A stretch of DNA of 64,000 nt. It comes from JADKCL01 sp046329055 (GTDB lineage: Bacteria; Bacteroidota; Bacteroidia; J057; JADKCL01). The notes under the pieces were generated by a model. The model was not told where the DNA came from. It saw only the letters and a list, made by a program, of their open reading frames with translations, and did no database searches. Numbering within the stretch: the stretch's first letter is position 1; each line of letters starts with the position of its first letter. The stretch covers positions 43,198 to 107,197 of the forward strand of contig JAXLVK010000004.1 in NCBI GenBank assembly GCA_046329055.1. Reading direction: 5' to 3'. The position numbers were made by a program, and so were the translations under genes. This document shows, piece by piece, positions 44,516-51,978 of this stretch.

Positions 44516-45943
44516 ATGTTTCCCCGGCTGAGTGACCTCATCAACTACCTCCTAGGCACGGACATCTTGTTGCCTGCCAAGACCTTTGGATTCTTCCTGG
44601 CCCTGGCTTTCATCGCTGCCTACATCCCCTTGCGGGCTGACCTGCGCCGCCGCGAGAAACTCGGCCAATACAAGCTCCGGAAGGAAAAGGTCCAAACCCA
44701 GGGTCCGGTGACCATGCGGGAGGTCGTGATCCATGCATTGGTATGGGCCATCGTGGGTTACAAGCTCGGCATTTACATCGATGACCCCGATTTTTTCAAC
44801 AACCATACCGAGGAGGCCTTGCTGTCAGCAAAGGGTTTCTGGCTCACGGGATTCTTGGGTTTGATCGTTGGTGGCGGCTGGAAATACCTGGAATACAACA
44901 AGAAAAAGAACGTGGAGGTCAAGTTCGAGACAGTCGATGCCGGGCCTTCCTTCTATCTCGGGACAGTGGTGACGATCGCCTTCGTGGCGGGAATCTTGGG
45001 CTCCAAGATTTTCGCCATGCTGGAGCCGGGCAGCAACTTCTGGGACGATCCCATCGGCGACCTCGTGAGTTTCAATGGCTTGAGCTTTTACGGCGGTTTG
45101 ATCTGCGCGGGCTTCCTCATCATCTATTACCTCTACAAAAAGGGTTTCCACATCCTCACCAGCGTGGATGCCTTCGTGCCGGGATTGATCCTCGCCTACG
45201 CAGTGGGCCGCATCGGTTGCCAGCTGAGCGGTGACGGCGACTGGGGCATCATCAATGCCGCGTACCAAAGCCTGCCGGAGGGTGGGATCGCCAAGGGTTC
45301 GGTCGAAACGCTGAACGCGGCCATCGCAGCGCACCGCGAATACTTCATCCTGAACGGGAGCGAACACGTCGTATTCCCCAAGCCAGGATGGCTCGGCTTC
45401 CTGCCGGATTGGTTCTTCGCCACAGACTTCCGGCACAACGTCGCCTTGGATGGTGTGCAGATGGTGGGTTGCAAAGGCGAATACTGCCGTCACCTCCCTG
45501 CCCCGGTCTTCCCGACGCCGATCTACGAGACCATCATGGGCGTGGGGATCTTCGGCATCCTTTGGGGCATCTGGAAGAAACTCAAATACGCATGTTTGTT
45601 CACTTCCCCCGGTACCTATATGGTCTTGATCGCATTGGAACGCCTTCTCATCGAGAGCATCCGCGTCAACACCCTTTACAACTTCGCCGGCCTGCAATTC
45701 ACTCAGGCACAGATGATCTCCACCCTCTTGATCCTCGGCGGCAGCCGCTTGGTATTCGCTGAAATCGAAGCGAGAAATCCGGCAGGTTCGAAACCAAGAA
45801 CCGCAAAGGCAAAGAGGCGCAAAGACCGTTCGCGGATGGATTCTGCGTTCCTTTTGCGTCTTGCGGTTAGACTTCGTGCAGAATCCGCACCAAATAAATC
45901 CCTAGTTTTGCCCATTCAATGCGCCCCTTGGGCAATTCGCTAG
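44516..45943 (+). CDS. lgt: Prolipoprotein diacylglyceryl transferase
   Basis: Start chosen at ATG 44516. Seven or so transmembrane segments; the catalytic region is present as AYAVGRIGCQLSGDGDWGI (Lgt signature with Cys, as in Bacteroidota), preceded by SFYGGLICAGFLIIYYL, and the C-terminal helix near TPIYETIMGVGIFGIL. It attaches diacylglycerol to the lipobox Cys of the exported lipoproteins seen in this window. The product of about 475 residues is much longer than usual; the last 55 (after FAEIEARN) are encoded by a repeat-like stretch and overlap the next gene's start, and are probably not conserved. Confidence 0.92.
   Translation: MFPRLSDLINYLLGTDILLPAKTFGFFLALAFIAAYIPLRADLRRREKLGQYKLRKEKVQTQGPVTMREVVIHALVWAIVGYKLGIYIDDPDFFNNHTEEALLSAKGFWLTGFLGLIVGGGWKYLEYNKKKNVEVKFETVDAGPSFYLGTVVTIAFVAGILGSKIFAMLEPGSNFWDDPIGDLVSFNGLSFYGGLICAGFLIIYYLYKKGFHILTSVDAFVPGLILAYAVGRIGCQLSGDGDWGIINAAYQSLPEGGIAKGSVETLNAAIAAHREYFILNGSEHVVFPKPGWLGFLPDWFFATDFRHNVALDGVQMVGCKGEYCRHLPAPVFPTPIYETIMGVGIFGILWGIWKKLKYACLFTSPGTYMVLIALERLLIESIRVNTLYNFAGLQFTQAQMISTLLILGGSRLVFAEIEARNPAGSKPRTAKAKRRKDRSRMDSAFLLRLAVRLRAESAPNKSLVLPIQCAPWAIR
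45903..45910 (+). promoter_or_regulatory. -7-like box TAGTTTTG before ATG 45919
   Basis: Fits TAnnTTTG and ends 8 bases before the ATG of the short ORF that encodes the RluA N-terminal segment, supporting that ORF as the true gene start. Confidence 0.4.
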
Positions 45944-46083
45944 TGGAAGAAGATCTGGAACAGGACTACGACCTCGACATCGACGACGCGTACGTGGATG
46001 AGAGCCGGCCCGAGGAGGGTTCGGAAGAGGAAGGCAGTCTCTACATGCACAGGCGGTACAAGGCCGATCCCGGTCAGGCGTGA
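45919..46083 (+). CDS. Acidic N-terminal segment of RluA-type synthase, split off by a frame change
   Basis: 54 codons, very acidic (EEDLEQDYDLDIDDAY, EEGSEEEGS), ending LYMHRRYKADPGQA then TGA. RluA-type enzymes of Bacteroidota begin with this kind of segment, which continues directly into RLDQWL-like sequence. The stop overlaps the next start (TGATG), so the two could be translationally coupled instead. Confidence 0.6.
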   Translation: MRPLGNSLVEEDLEQDYDLDIDDAYVDESRPEEGSEEEGSLYMHRRYKADPGQA

Positions 46084-47039
46084 TGCGTCTGGACCAGTGG
46101 CTTTTTTCGCTCATGCGCAACTGCAGCCGCACCCAGATCAAAAACGCCGCCCTCGCAGGTTGCATTCGGGTAAACGGCAAGGTGATCAAGGCGAGCTACA
46201 AGGTCAAGCCCGGCGACGAAGTCACCATCATGCTGCCGCATCCCCCGCCCCCGCAACTTGGGCCGGAGGACATCCCGGTGGACATCGTCTATGAGGACGA
46301 CGACGTCCTGATGGTGAACAAGTCCCCCAACCTCGTGGTACATCCCGGCGTGGGCAACTGGACGGGCACCATGCTTCATGGTCTGCTCTACCACCTGAAC
46401 CACGACCGCCTCAATGGCCCTCGCGAGGAATGGGTGTATCCGCAGTTGGTTCACCGAATTGACAAGGACACGAGCGGCCTCCTCGTCGTCGCCAAGCACG
46501 ATTTCGCCAATCAGTTCATCGCCCGGCAATTCTACGAACGCACCACGGACCGCCTCTACAATGCGATCGTCTGGGGAAACGTGGAGCAGGACCAAGGCAC
46601 CATCGTCGGGCATGTGGGCCGGAGCAAGGGCGACCGCAAGAAATTCACGGTCTATACGGACGGCTCGCTGGGCAAGCGGGCGATCACACATTATAAGGTG
46701 TTGGAGCGTTTCGGCTTCGCCACCCTCGTCCAATGCAAGCTTGAGACCGGGCGAACCCATCAGATTCGCGTCCACCTCAAGCACATCGGCCACACGCTGT
46801 TCAGTGACTGGTTCTACGGCGGCAACGAAATCCTCGTCCACCAAAGCACCCCGAAGTGGAACTCCTTCATCAACAACTTGATGGAAGTCTTGCCACGTCA
46901 AGCCCTCCACGCCAAAACCCTCGGCTTCATCCACCCGACAACCCGCAAGCAAGTCTTCTTCGAAAGTGATCTCCCCGAGGATTTCACCGAAGCCCTAGAG
47001 CGGATGCGGGCCTATCGAGACACATACGCGAAGAGTTGA
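46083..47039 (+). CDS. RluA-family pseudouridine synthase
   Basis: 318 residues from ATG 46083 (GTG 46080 also possible). S4-like RNA-binding domain at the N-terminus (MRLDQWLFSLMRNCSRTQIKNAALAGCIRVNGKVIKASYKVKPGD, cited by position 1-45), then the synthase domain with VDIVYEDDDVLMVNKSPNLVVHPGVG, the catalytic HRIDKDTSGLLVVAKHDF (Asp in RxDxxTSG), and LETGRTHQIRVHLKHIG. It converts uridines in rRNA to pseudouridine. The N-terminal acidic leader lies in another frame just upstream. Confidence 0.93.
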   Translation: MRLDQWLFSLMRNCSRTQIKNAALAGCIRVNGKVIKASYKVKPGDEVTIMLPHPPPPQLGPEDIPVDIVYEDDDVLMVNKSPNLVVHPGVGNWTGTMLHGLLYHLNHDRLNGPREEWVYPQLVHRIDKDTSGLLVVAKHDFANQFIARQFYERTTDRLYNAIVWGNVEQDQGTIVGHVGRSKGDRKKFTVYTDGSLGKRAITHYKVLERFGFATLVQCKLETGRTHQIRVHLKHIGHTLFSDWFYGGNEILVHQSTPKWNSFINNLMEVLPRQALHAKTLGFIHPTTRKQVFFESDLPEDFTEALERMRAYRDTYAKS

Positions 47040-47043
47040 TAGG

Positions 47044-47086
47044 GGATAGTTGACAGTTGATCGTCGCGGCTTTCTGTCAACTATCC
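47044..47086. repeat. Inverted repeat of the TCAACTATCC family
   Basis: GGATAGTTGACAG (47044-47056) pairs with CTGTCAACTATCC (47074-47086). Additional TCAACTATCAA units follow. Same words at 9152-9170 and 62967-62990. Confidence 0.7.
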
Positions 47087-47124
47087 ACTGTCAACTATCA
47101 ACTCAAAGTCTGTAACTTGGTGCC

Positions 47125-47808
47125 ATGAGAGCGTGGATCATCGGCATAGCGGCGTTTTTGCTTTGGTCGGCGGGGAGTACCTATTGGTATGTCTGCCGGG
47201 TGAAGGGGCTTTGCTGGTCGAATGAAGTGGTCTCATTGGCAGTTGCTGAGGCAAATGCAGGGAAATCGGCAGCGAATGATCCGGCGGCTTCGGTCATGGG
47301 GACGGATTCTGCGGAGGCTGCTGCGGTGGAAACCGATCCTGCTGCCGCAGAAAATGGCTCCGATCCGGACGAGGCGAACTACACAGCCGACGGCACAGCA
47401 GGGAGCGCCTCAGCCTCCGATGCCGGCTCCAAGAATGGAACCGCCTCCAAATCCGGCAGCGCATTGGGCGCACCCGCCGAGCGGACCATCCTTTTCGGAT
47501 TTGCGACACCTCAGATGGGCGACCCGAGGCTCGAAGGCGACCTCGATCAGTGGGCAGCCTTCTTGAAGTCCAATCCCGCCAAAAAAGTCCGCCTGCGCGG
47601 CTACACCGACGACACCGCCGCCCGAGAAAACAACCTCAAGCTCGCGCAACGCCGCTGTGATGCCATTGCGACCATGCTGCGGGACCGCGGCGTGCAGGAG
47701 GCGCAGATTGTGACCGAGCCATTGGGTGAGGCCGACCCCGTCGCCACCAACGACACCCCCGAGGGCCGCAGCCGCAACCGCCGAGTGGTCATTTCCCTGA
47801 ACGAATAA
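47125..47808 (+). CDS. OmpA-family domain protein
   Basis: 227 residues. A single N-terminal transmembrane or signal segment (IIGIAAFLLWSAGSTYWYV), a long Ala/Ser/Gly/Asp-rich linker (about residues 35-115) and an OmpA-like peptidoglycan-binding domain: ILFGFATPQMGDP, KVRLRGYTDDTAARENNLKLAQRRCDAIATMLRDRGV and NRRVVISL. Expected to be anchored in the inner membrane and reach peptidoglycan in the periplasm. It starts 10 bases before the coiled-coil gene ends of its operon partner and is probably co-transcribed with it. Confidence 0.85.
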   Translation: MRAWIIGIAAFLLWSAGSTYWYVCRVKGLCWSNEVVSLAVAEANAGKSAANDPAASVMGTDSAEAAAVETDPAAAENGSDPDEANYTADGTAGSASASDAGSKNGTASKSGSALGAPAERTILFGFATPQMGDPRLEGDLDQWAAFLKSNPAKKVRLRGYTDDTAARENNLKLAQRRCDAIATMLRDRGVQEAQIVTEPLGEADPVATNDTPEGRSRNRRVVISLNE

Positions 47809-47817
47809 GCTATTTCG

Positions 47818-49344
47818 ATGTTTTCAGACCTCAACCCGCTAGACCGCCCTACCGCCATAATCGAGATCGTGATCATGCTCCTCGGGGCAGCGATCATTGG
47901 CTTCCTCGTGGCATGGTTCGCCCGTCGCCCCAAGTCCAAGCCTGAACCCGAGCAGAAATCAACCCCGGCGAATGCAAAAGGACAGCAGGGCAAGCCGGAC
48001 AAGGCACTCGAAACCGCCAAAGCGGAAAAAGTGGCATTGGAAAAGTCGCTCGCCACTGCCAAGTCTGAGAAAGCGGAACTGGAGAAATCCCTCGCCGCGT
48101 CCAAAAGCGAGAAGGCCGAACTTGAAAAATCCCTGAACGCAGCCAAGTCGGAGAAATCAGAGGCCGAAAAGTCCCTGACGGAACTGAAAACGGCCAAAGT
48201 CGAGCTTGAAAAAGATCTGGCAATGGCAAAGGCGGCAAAGCCAGACACCGAGGTGGGCAAGGCGCAACCCGGCGCGGAGTTGGTGGAACTCCAACAATCC
48301 GTCGAGTCCCTGCGGAACGAGAAGGCCGAATTGGAAAAGACATTGGCAGGGGTGAACGCGGAAGCCGCCGATTGGAAGGCCAAGCAGGAGTCCGCCATCC
48401 TCACCAACAACGAGCTCGCGCAGACCATCGCTGACCTCAAGGCGACGGTTCAGAAGTTCGAAAACGATCTGGCGACGCAGAAAGCGGCCCATTCGGCAGA
48501 AATGGAGCGCCTCCAATCGGCGATGAAGGAAACCGGGGCGCAGCAAGACACGGCCGGGCCGCATCCCGCCGAGGCAGAGCTTGCCCGGATGCGCGAGTCC
48601 CAAGCCACCTTGGAAGGTGAGCTGGAGAAATTGCGCGCTTCACAGGCTGCATTGGAAGGTGAGGCGGCCAAAGCCAAGGAATTGGTAGGGGAGGTGGAAG
48701 CCCTGCGTGCGGAAGTCGAGCGTCTCAAGACCGCAGGCGCAGGCACGGACTCGGACATGCGCGTTCGAGAACTTGAGCGCAGCTTGCGCGAAAAGCAATT
48801 GGAGGCGTTCAACCTGCAGGCGGAGCTGGTCAAGGCTCGGAGCGAAAAGCCCGCGGCCGCCGAATCTGGCAGCAAGGAAATGGAATGGCTGCGCCGCGAA
48901 AAGGAGGACCTGGAGCATGACGTGAAAGACCTCGAAGCGCAAATCGACAAGCTGGAAAAAGAAAACAGCGAATTGCGCAACGCGGCGCGGGACAAGAGTT
49001 CTGCGGGTTCCTCACTCGACAAGGTCACCAAGGAGCGCGACCGTCTCAAGGCGGAATTGGACCGGATTCGCAAGGAGTTGGAGGCAAGTACTGTTCCCGC
49101 CGACGTGGATTTTTCACACTTGGGCACGGCAACCGAAGCCGACAAACAGGACCTCACCCGCATCAATGGCATCGGCCCGGTGGTCGAGGGTAAGTTGAAC
49201 CGCCTTGGGATTTACACCTTTGTGCAACTCAGCCGCCTGAGCCAAACCGACATGGATCGCATCGATCAAGTTCTCGGCCTCTTCCCCGGCCGGGTGCGGC
49301 GAGAAGCCTGGGTGGAGCAAGCTGCGAAATTGGCGAAGGCTTGA
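47818..49344 (+). CDS. Coiled-coil membrane protein with helix-hairpin-helix tail
   Basis: 508 residues. N-terminal transmembrane helix (IIEIVIMLLGAAIIGFLVAWF), then a very long coiled coil with imperfect 14- and 11-residue repeats (KSEKAELEKSLAASKSEKAE type, residues about 60-140), and a C-terminal domain GIGPVVEGKLNRLGIYTFVQLSRLSQTDMDRI typical of the helix-hairpin-helix (DUF4332-like) fold seen at the end of Bacteroidota coiled-coil proteins. Ten bases after the OmpA-like gene, so likely one unit. It may span membrane to a nucleic acid or partner protein. Confidence 0.8.
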   Translation: MFSDLNPLDRPTAIIEIVIMLLGAAIIGFLVAWFARRPKSKPEPEQKSTPANAKGQQGKPDKALETAKAEKVALEKSLATAKSEKAELEKSLAASKSEKAELEKSLNAAKSEKSEAEKSLTELKTAKVELEKDLAMAKAAKPDTEVGKAQPGAELVELQQSVESLRNEKAELEKTLAGVNAEAADWKAKQESAILTNNELAQTIADLKATVQKFENDLATQKAAHSAEMERLQSAMKETGAQQDTAGPHPAEAELARMRESQATLEGELEKLRASQAALEGEAAKAKELVGEVEALRAEVERLKTAGAGTDSDMRVRELERSLREKQLEAFNLQAELVKARSEKPAAAESGSKEMEWLRREKEDLEHDVKDLEAQIDKLEKENSELRNAARDKSSAGSSLDKVTKERDRLKAELDRIRKELEASTVPADVDFSHLGTATEADKQDLTRINGIGPVVEGKLNRLGIYTFVQLSRLSQTDMDRIDQVLGLFPGRVRREAWVEQAAKLAKA

Positions 49345-49357
49345 GCTGTCAATCCCC

Positions 49358-49972
49358 TCAGTCATTCGCCTCGATCACCGTCACCATCTTCACGCGGATG
49401 GGGTCTCCGGTGAGCTTGGGCGTACCGGATGTGCGGTCCACTTGGCGGAATCGCAGGTCCATTTGCAGCTTGTAGTAGGGGTAGGGCATGCCGGCCGCGA
49501 CGGCCTTGTATTCAAGCACCTTGGCACTGCCGCTGACCGTGACAAAATCCACATTGTCCAACGGGGTGTCGAAACGGCTGCTGCTGCGGTTGTCGCTCAG
49601 GGTGATGAACATGGTCCCCGGCTTCATTTTCACAGTCTTCGACAAAATGTCCGAAGGGATGGCCACTGACAGGCGCTGCCCCTCACTTGCCGTGGGCAAG
49701 TACAGGTGCATGAGCCAGTCAAATTTGTCAAACAGCGAAATCGAGCCCTCCACGGGGCCCATCGCCTTGAAATTCGTGGGATCCTTGATCGAGTATTGGT
49801 CGGCGATGAAGCACTGATCGTTGAACGGGAGGATGGACTGATTCTCGGACGTCACATAAAAGATGTTGCAATAGGCGCCCGTGGAATCCTTTTGGGCCCG
49901 GGCGGACAGCGAAAACAATGCAAAACCAGCCACAAGCAGCAAGCGGATACTCCACAAATTCATCGACTTCAT
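49358..49972 (-). CDS. Exported hypothetical protein
   Basis: Start chosen at ATG 49972 (MKSMNLWSIRLLLVAGFALF), giving a signal peptide ending SARAQ; 204 residues. The mature part is beta-rich with no Cys pairs and ends VRVKMVTVIEAND-like. It converges on the coiled-coil gene (13 bases between stops) and diverges from lysS. No family recognised. Confidence 0.72.
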   Translation of the reverse strand: MKSMNLWSIRLLLVAGFALFSLSARAQKDSTGAYCNIFYVTSENQSILPFNDQCFIADQYSIKDPTNFKAMGPVEGSISLFDKFDWLMHLYLPTASEGQRLSVAIPSDILSKTVKMKPGTMFITLSDNRSSSRFDTPLDNVDFVTVSGSAKVLEYKAVAAGMPYPYYKLQMDLRFRQVDRTSGTPKLTGDPIRVKMVTVIEAND

Positions 49973-50096
49973 CGGGTTACGAACACAGATTACCATTCAA
50001 GAACATCAAAAATAGGCGAAAACCGCAAACACACAAAGGATCGCAAAGTCTGCACGCATTGTCCACAGGAGTTGCGCGAACTAAAGATTCTCAATG

Positions 50097-50104
50097 TAAC
50101 TTTG
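50097..50104 (+). promoter_or_regulatory. -7-like box TAACTTTG of lysS
   Basis: Fits TAnnTTTG, ends 24 bases before ATG 50129. Confidence 0.4.
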
Positions 50105-50128
50105 CCGCCTGATTTTTTCTATTCAAAA

Positions 50129-51853
50129 ATGGATCATCAATTGAACGACCAGGAGTTGCAGCGCCGCAAAGAGGTGGATGAGCTGCGCGCCCTGGGCATC
50201 GAGCCGTTTCCTGCTGAGGGATTCGACGTGAACGCATTCGCGGCCGACATCCTCGCCCGTTTCAACCCTGAAAATGCCGCTGAATTTGCCAAGGTGAGCT
50301 TGGCTGGGCGGATTGTGACCAAACGGGTGATGGGCAAGGCATCCTTTGCCGTGCTCCAGGACACCACCGGACTGATCCAACTCTACTTCAACCGCGACGA
50401 ACTCTGCCCCGGCGAGGACAAGACCCTGTACAACGAGGTCTTCAAGCGGCTCATCTCCCTCGGTGACATCGTGGGCGTGGAAGGCCACGTCTTCACCACA
50501 CAGACAGGGGAGACCTCCGTGCATGTCCACAGCTTCCGCGTCCTGACCAAGACCCTTCGCCCCATCATCTTCCGCAAGGTGGACGACGAGGGCAAGCTCC
50601 ACGACAGCTTCACCGAGCTGGAGCAGCGTTACCGTCAGCGCTACCTCGACATGATCGTGCACCCCGAGGTGCGCGACACATTCCGCAAGCGGACCCGCCT
50701 CGTGCAATCCATGCGCGAGTTCCTGAACGCCCGCGACTACCTGGAGGTCGAGACGCCCATCTTGCAGCCCCTCTATGGCGGCGCAGCGGCTCGCCCCTTC
50801 AAGACCCACCACAACACGCTGGACATGACGCTCTACCTGCGCATCGCCAATGAGCTCTACCTCAAGCGGTTGATCGTCGGTGGCTTTGATGGGGTCTATG
50901 AATTTTCCAAAGACTTCCGCAACGAGGGCATGTCCCGCTTCCACAACCCCGAGTTCACGCAGATCGAACTCTACGTGGCCTACAAGGACTACTTGTGGAT
51001 GATGGACCTCGTCGAGGAGATGATCGAAAAGGTCGCCCTGGACGTGACCGGCAGCACCATTGTCCGCGTCGGCGAGCACGACATCAACTTTGCCCGGCCG
51101 TGGAAGCGCTTCACCATGTTTGAAGCCATCCAGCACTTCACGGGCATCGACATCAGCGAGATGGACGAGGACGCCCTGCGCGCCACCGCCAACCAACTCG
51201 GTGTCGAAAACGATCCCAGCATGGGCAAGGCCAAGCTGATCGATGAAATCTTCGGCGCGCACTGCGAACCCAAGCTCATCCAGCCGACCTTCATCACGGA
51301 TTATCCGCTGGAAATGAGCCCGCTCGCCAAGAAGCACCGCAGCAAGCCCGGCTTGGTCGAGCGCTTCGAGGCCATCTGCAACGGCAAGGAGATCCTGAAC
51401 TCATTTTCCGAGCTCAATGACCCCATCGACCAACGTGAGCGATTCGAGGAGCAGTTGGAGCTGGGCAAGCGGGGCGACGACGAGGCCATGGTGCTGGACG
51501 AGGACTTCCTCCGCGCGCTGGAATTCGGCATGCCGCCGACTGCGGGCTTGGGAGTGGGCATCGACCGCTTGAGCATGATCATGACCAATTCCCCGAGCAT
51601 CCAGGACGTCCTCTTCTTCCCGCAAATGAAGCCCGAGAAGAAGGTGAAGCCTGTGACCAACGAGGAATTCGCCTCCGCAGGCGTTCCCGTGGAGTGGATG
51701 GAGCCCCTGCGCAAGCTGGGAATCAACAGCTTGCAAGACTTGAAGGCTGCCAATCCCAACAAGCTCCACAACGACCTCTGCGGGTTCAACAAGAAAAACA
51801 AGCTCGGCCTCCCCAACCCTGCGAAGGATGCGGTCGAGGGATGGGTTCGCTAA
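50129..51853 (+). CDS. lysS: Lysyl-tRNA synthetase, class II
   Basis: 574 residues from ATG 50129; upstream frame is not credible. The OB-fold anticodon domain (VSLAGRIVTKRVMGKASFAVLQD) is followed by the class II core: motif 1 near DMIVHPEVRDTFRKR, motif 2 FRNEGMSRFHNPEFTQIE and motif 3 GLGVGIDRLSMIMTNSPSIQDVLFFP. It charges tRNA-Lys with lysine. The last 65 residues (EEFASAGVPVEWMEPLRKLG...LGLPNP) are an extra helical domain found in Bacteroidota enzymes. Convergent-free, single gene. Confidence 0.97.
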   Translation: MDHQLNDQELQRRKEVDELRALGIEPFPAEGFDVNAFAADILARFNPENAAEFAKVSLAGRIVTKRVMGKASFAVLQDTTGLIQLYFNRDELCPGEDKTLYNEVFKRLISLGDIVGVEGHVFTTQTGETSVHVHSFRVLTKTLRPIIFRKVDDEGKLHDSFTELEQRYRQRYLDMIVHPEVRDTFRKRTRLVQSMREFLNARDYLEVETPILQPLYGGAAARPFKTHHNTLDMTLYLRIANELYLKRLIVGGFDGVYEFSKDFRNEGMSRFHNPEFTQIELYVAYKDYLWMMDLVEEMIEKVALDVTGSTIVRVGEHDINFARPWKRFTMFEAIQHFTGIDISEMDEDALRATANQLGVENDPSMGKAKLIDEIFGAHCEPKLIQPTFITDYPLEMSPLAKKHRSKPGLVERFEAICNGKEILNSFSELNDPIDQRERFEEQLELGKRGDDEAMVLDEDFLRALEFGMPPTAGLGVGIDRLSMIMTNSPSIQDVLFFPQMKPEKKVKPVTNEEFASAGVPVEWMEPLRKLGINSLQDLKAANPNKLHNDLCGFNKKNKLGLPNPAKDAVEGWVR

Positions 51854-51911
51854 GATTTGACGGCTTGCAGCGTTTTTCGGTAAATACGCTGTGAAAATCG
51901 AAGCAACCCGC

Positions 51912-51919
51912 TAAATTTG
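51912..51919 (+). promoter_or_regulatory. -7-like box TAAATTTG before the DUF349 gene
   Basis: Fits TAnnTTTG, 59 bases before ATG 51979. Confidence 0.4.
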
Positions 51920-51978
51920 ATTTCGATACCGGGGCTTGTTAAATTGAGCCTCTTTAGATGAAACGCTATTGTAGCTGA

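Noticed and set aside
48000..48240. DNA-level tandem repeat in the coiled-coil gene
   Set aside because: The repetition follows from heptad-like protein repeats (KAELEKSL), not from an inserted element.
50123..51337. 404-codon frame opposite lysS
   Set aside because: Antisense shadow of a secure gene; composition only.
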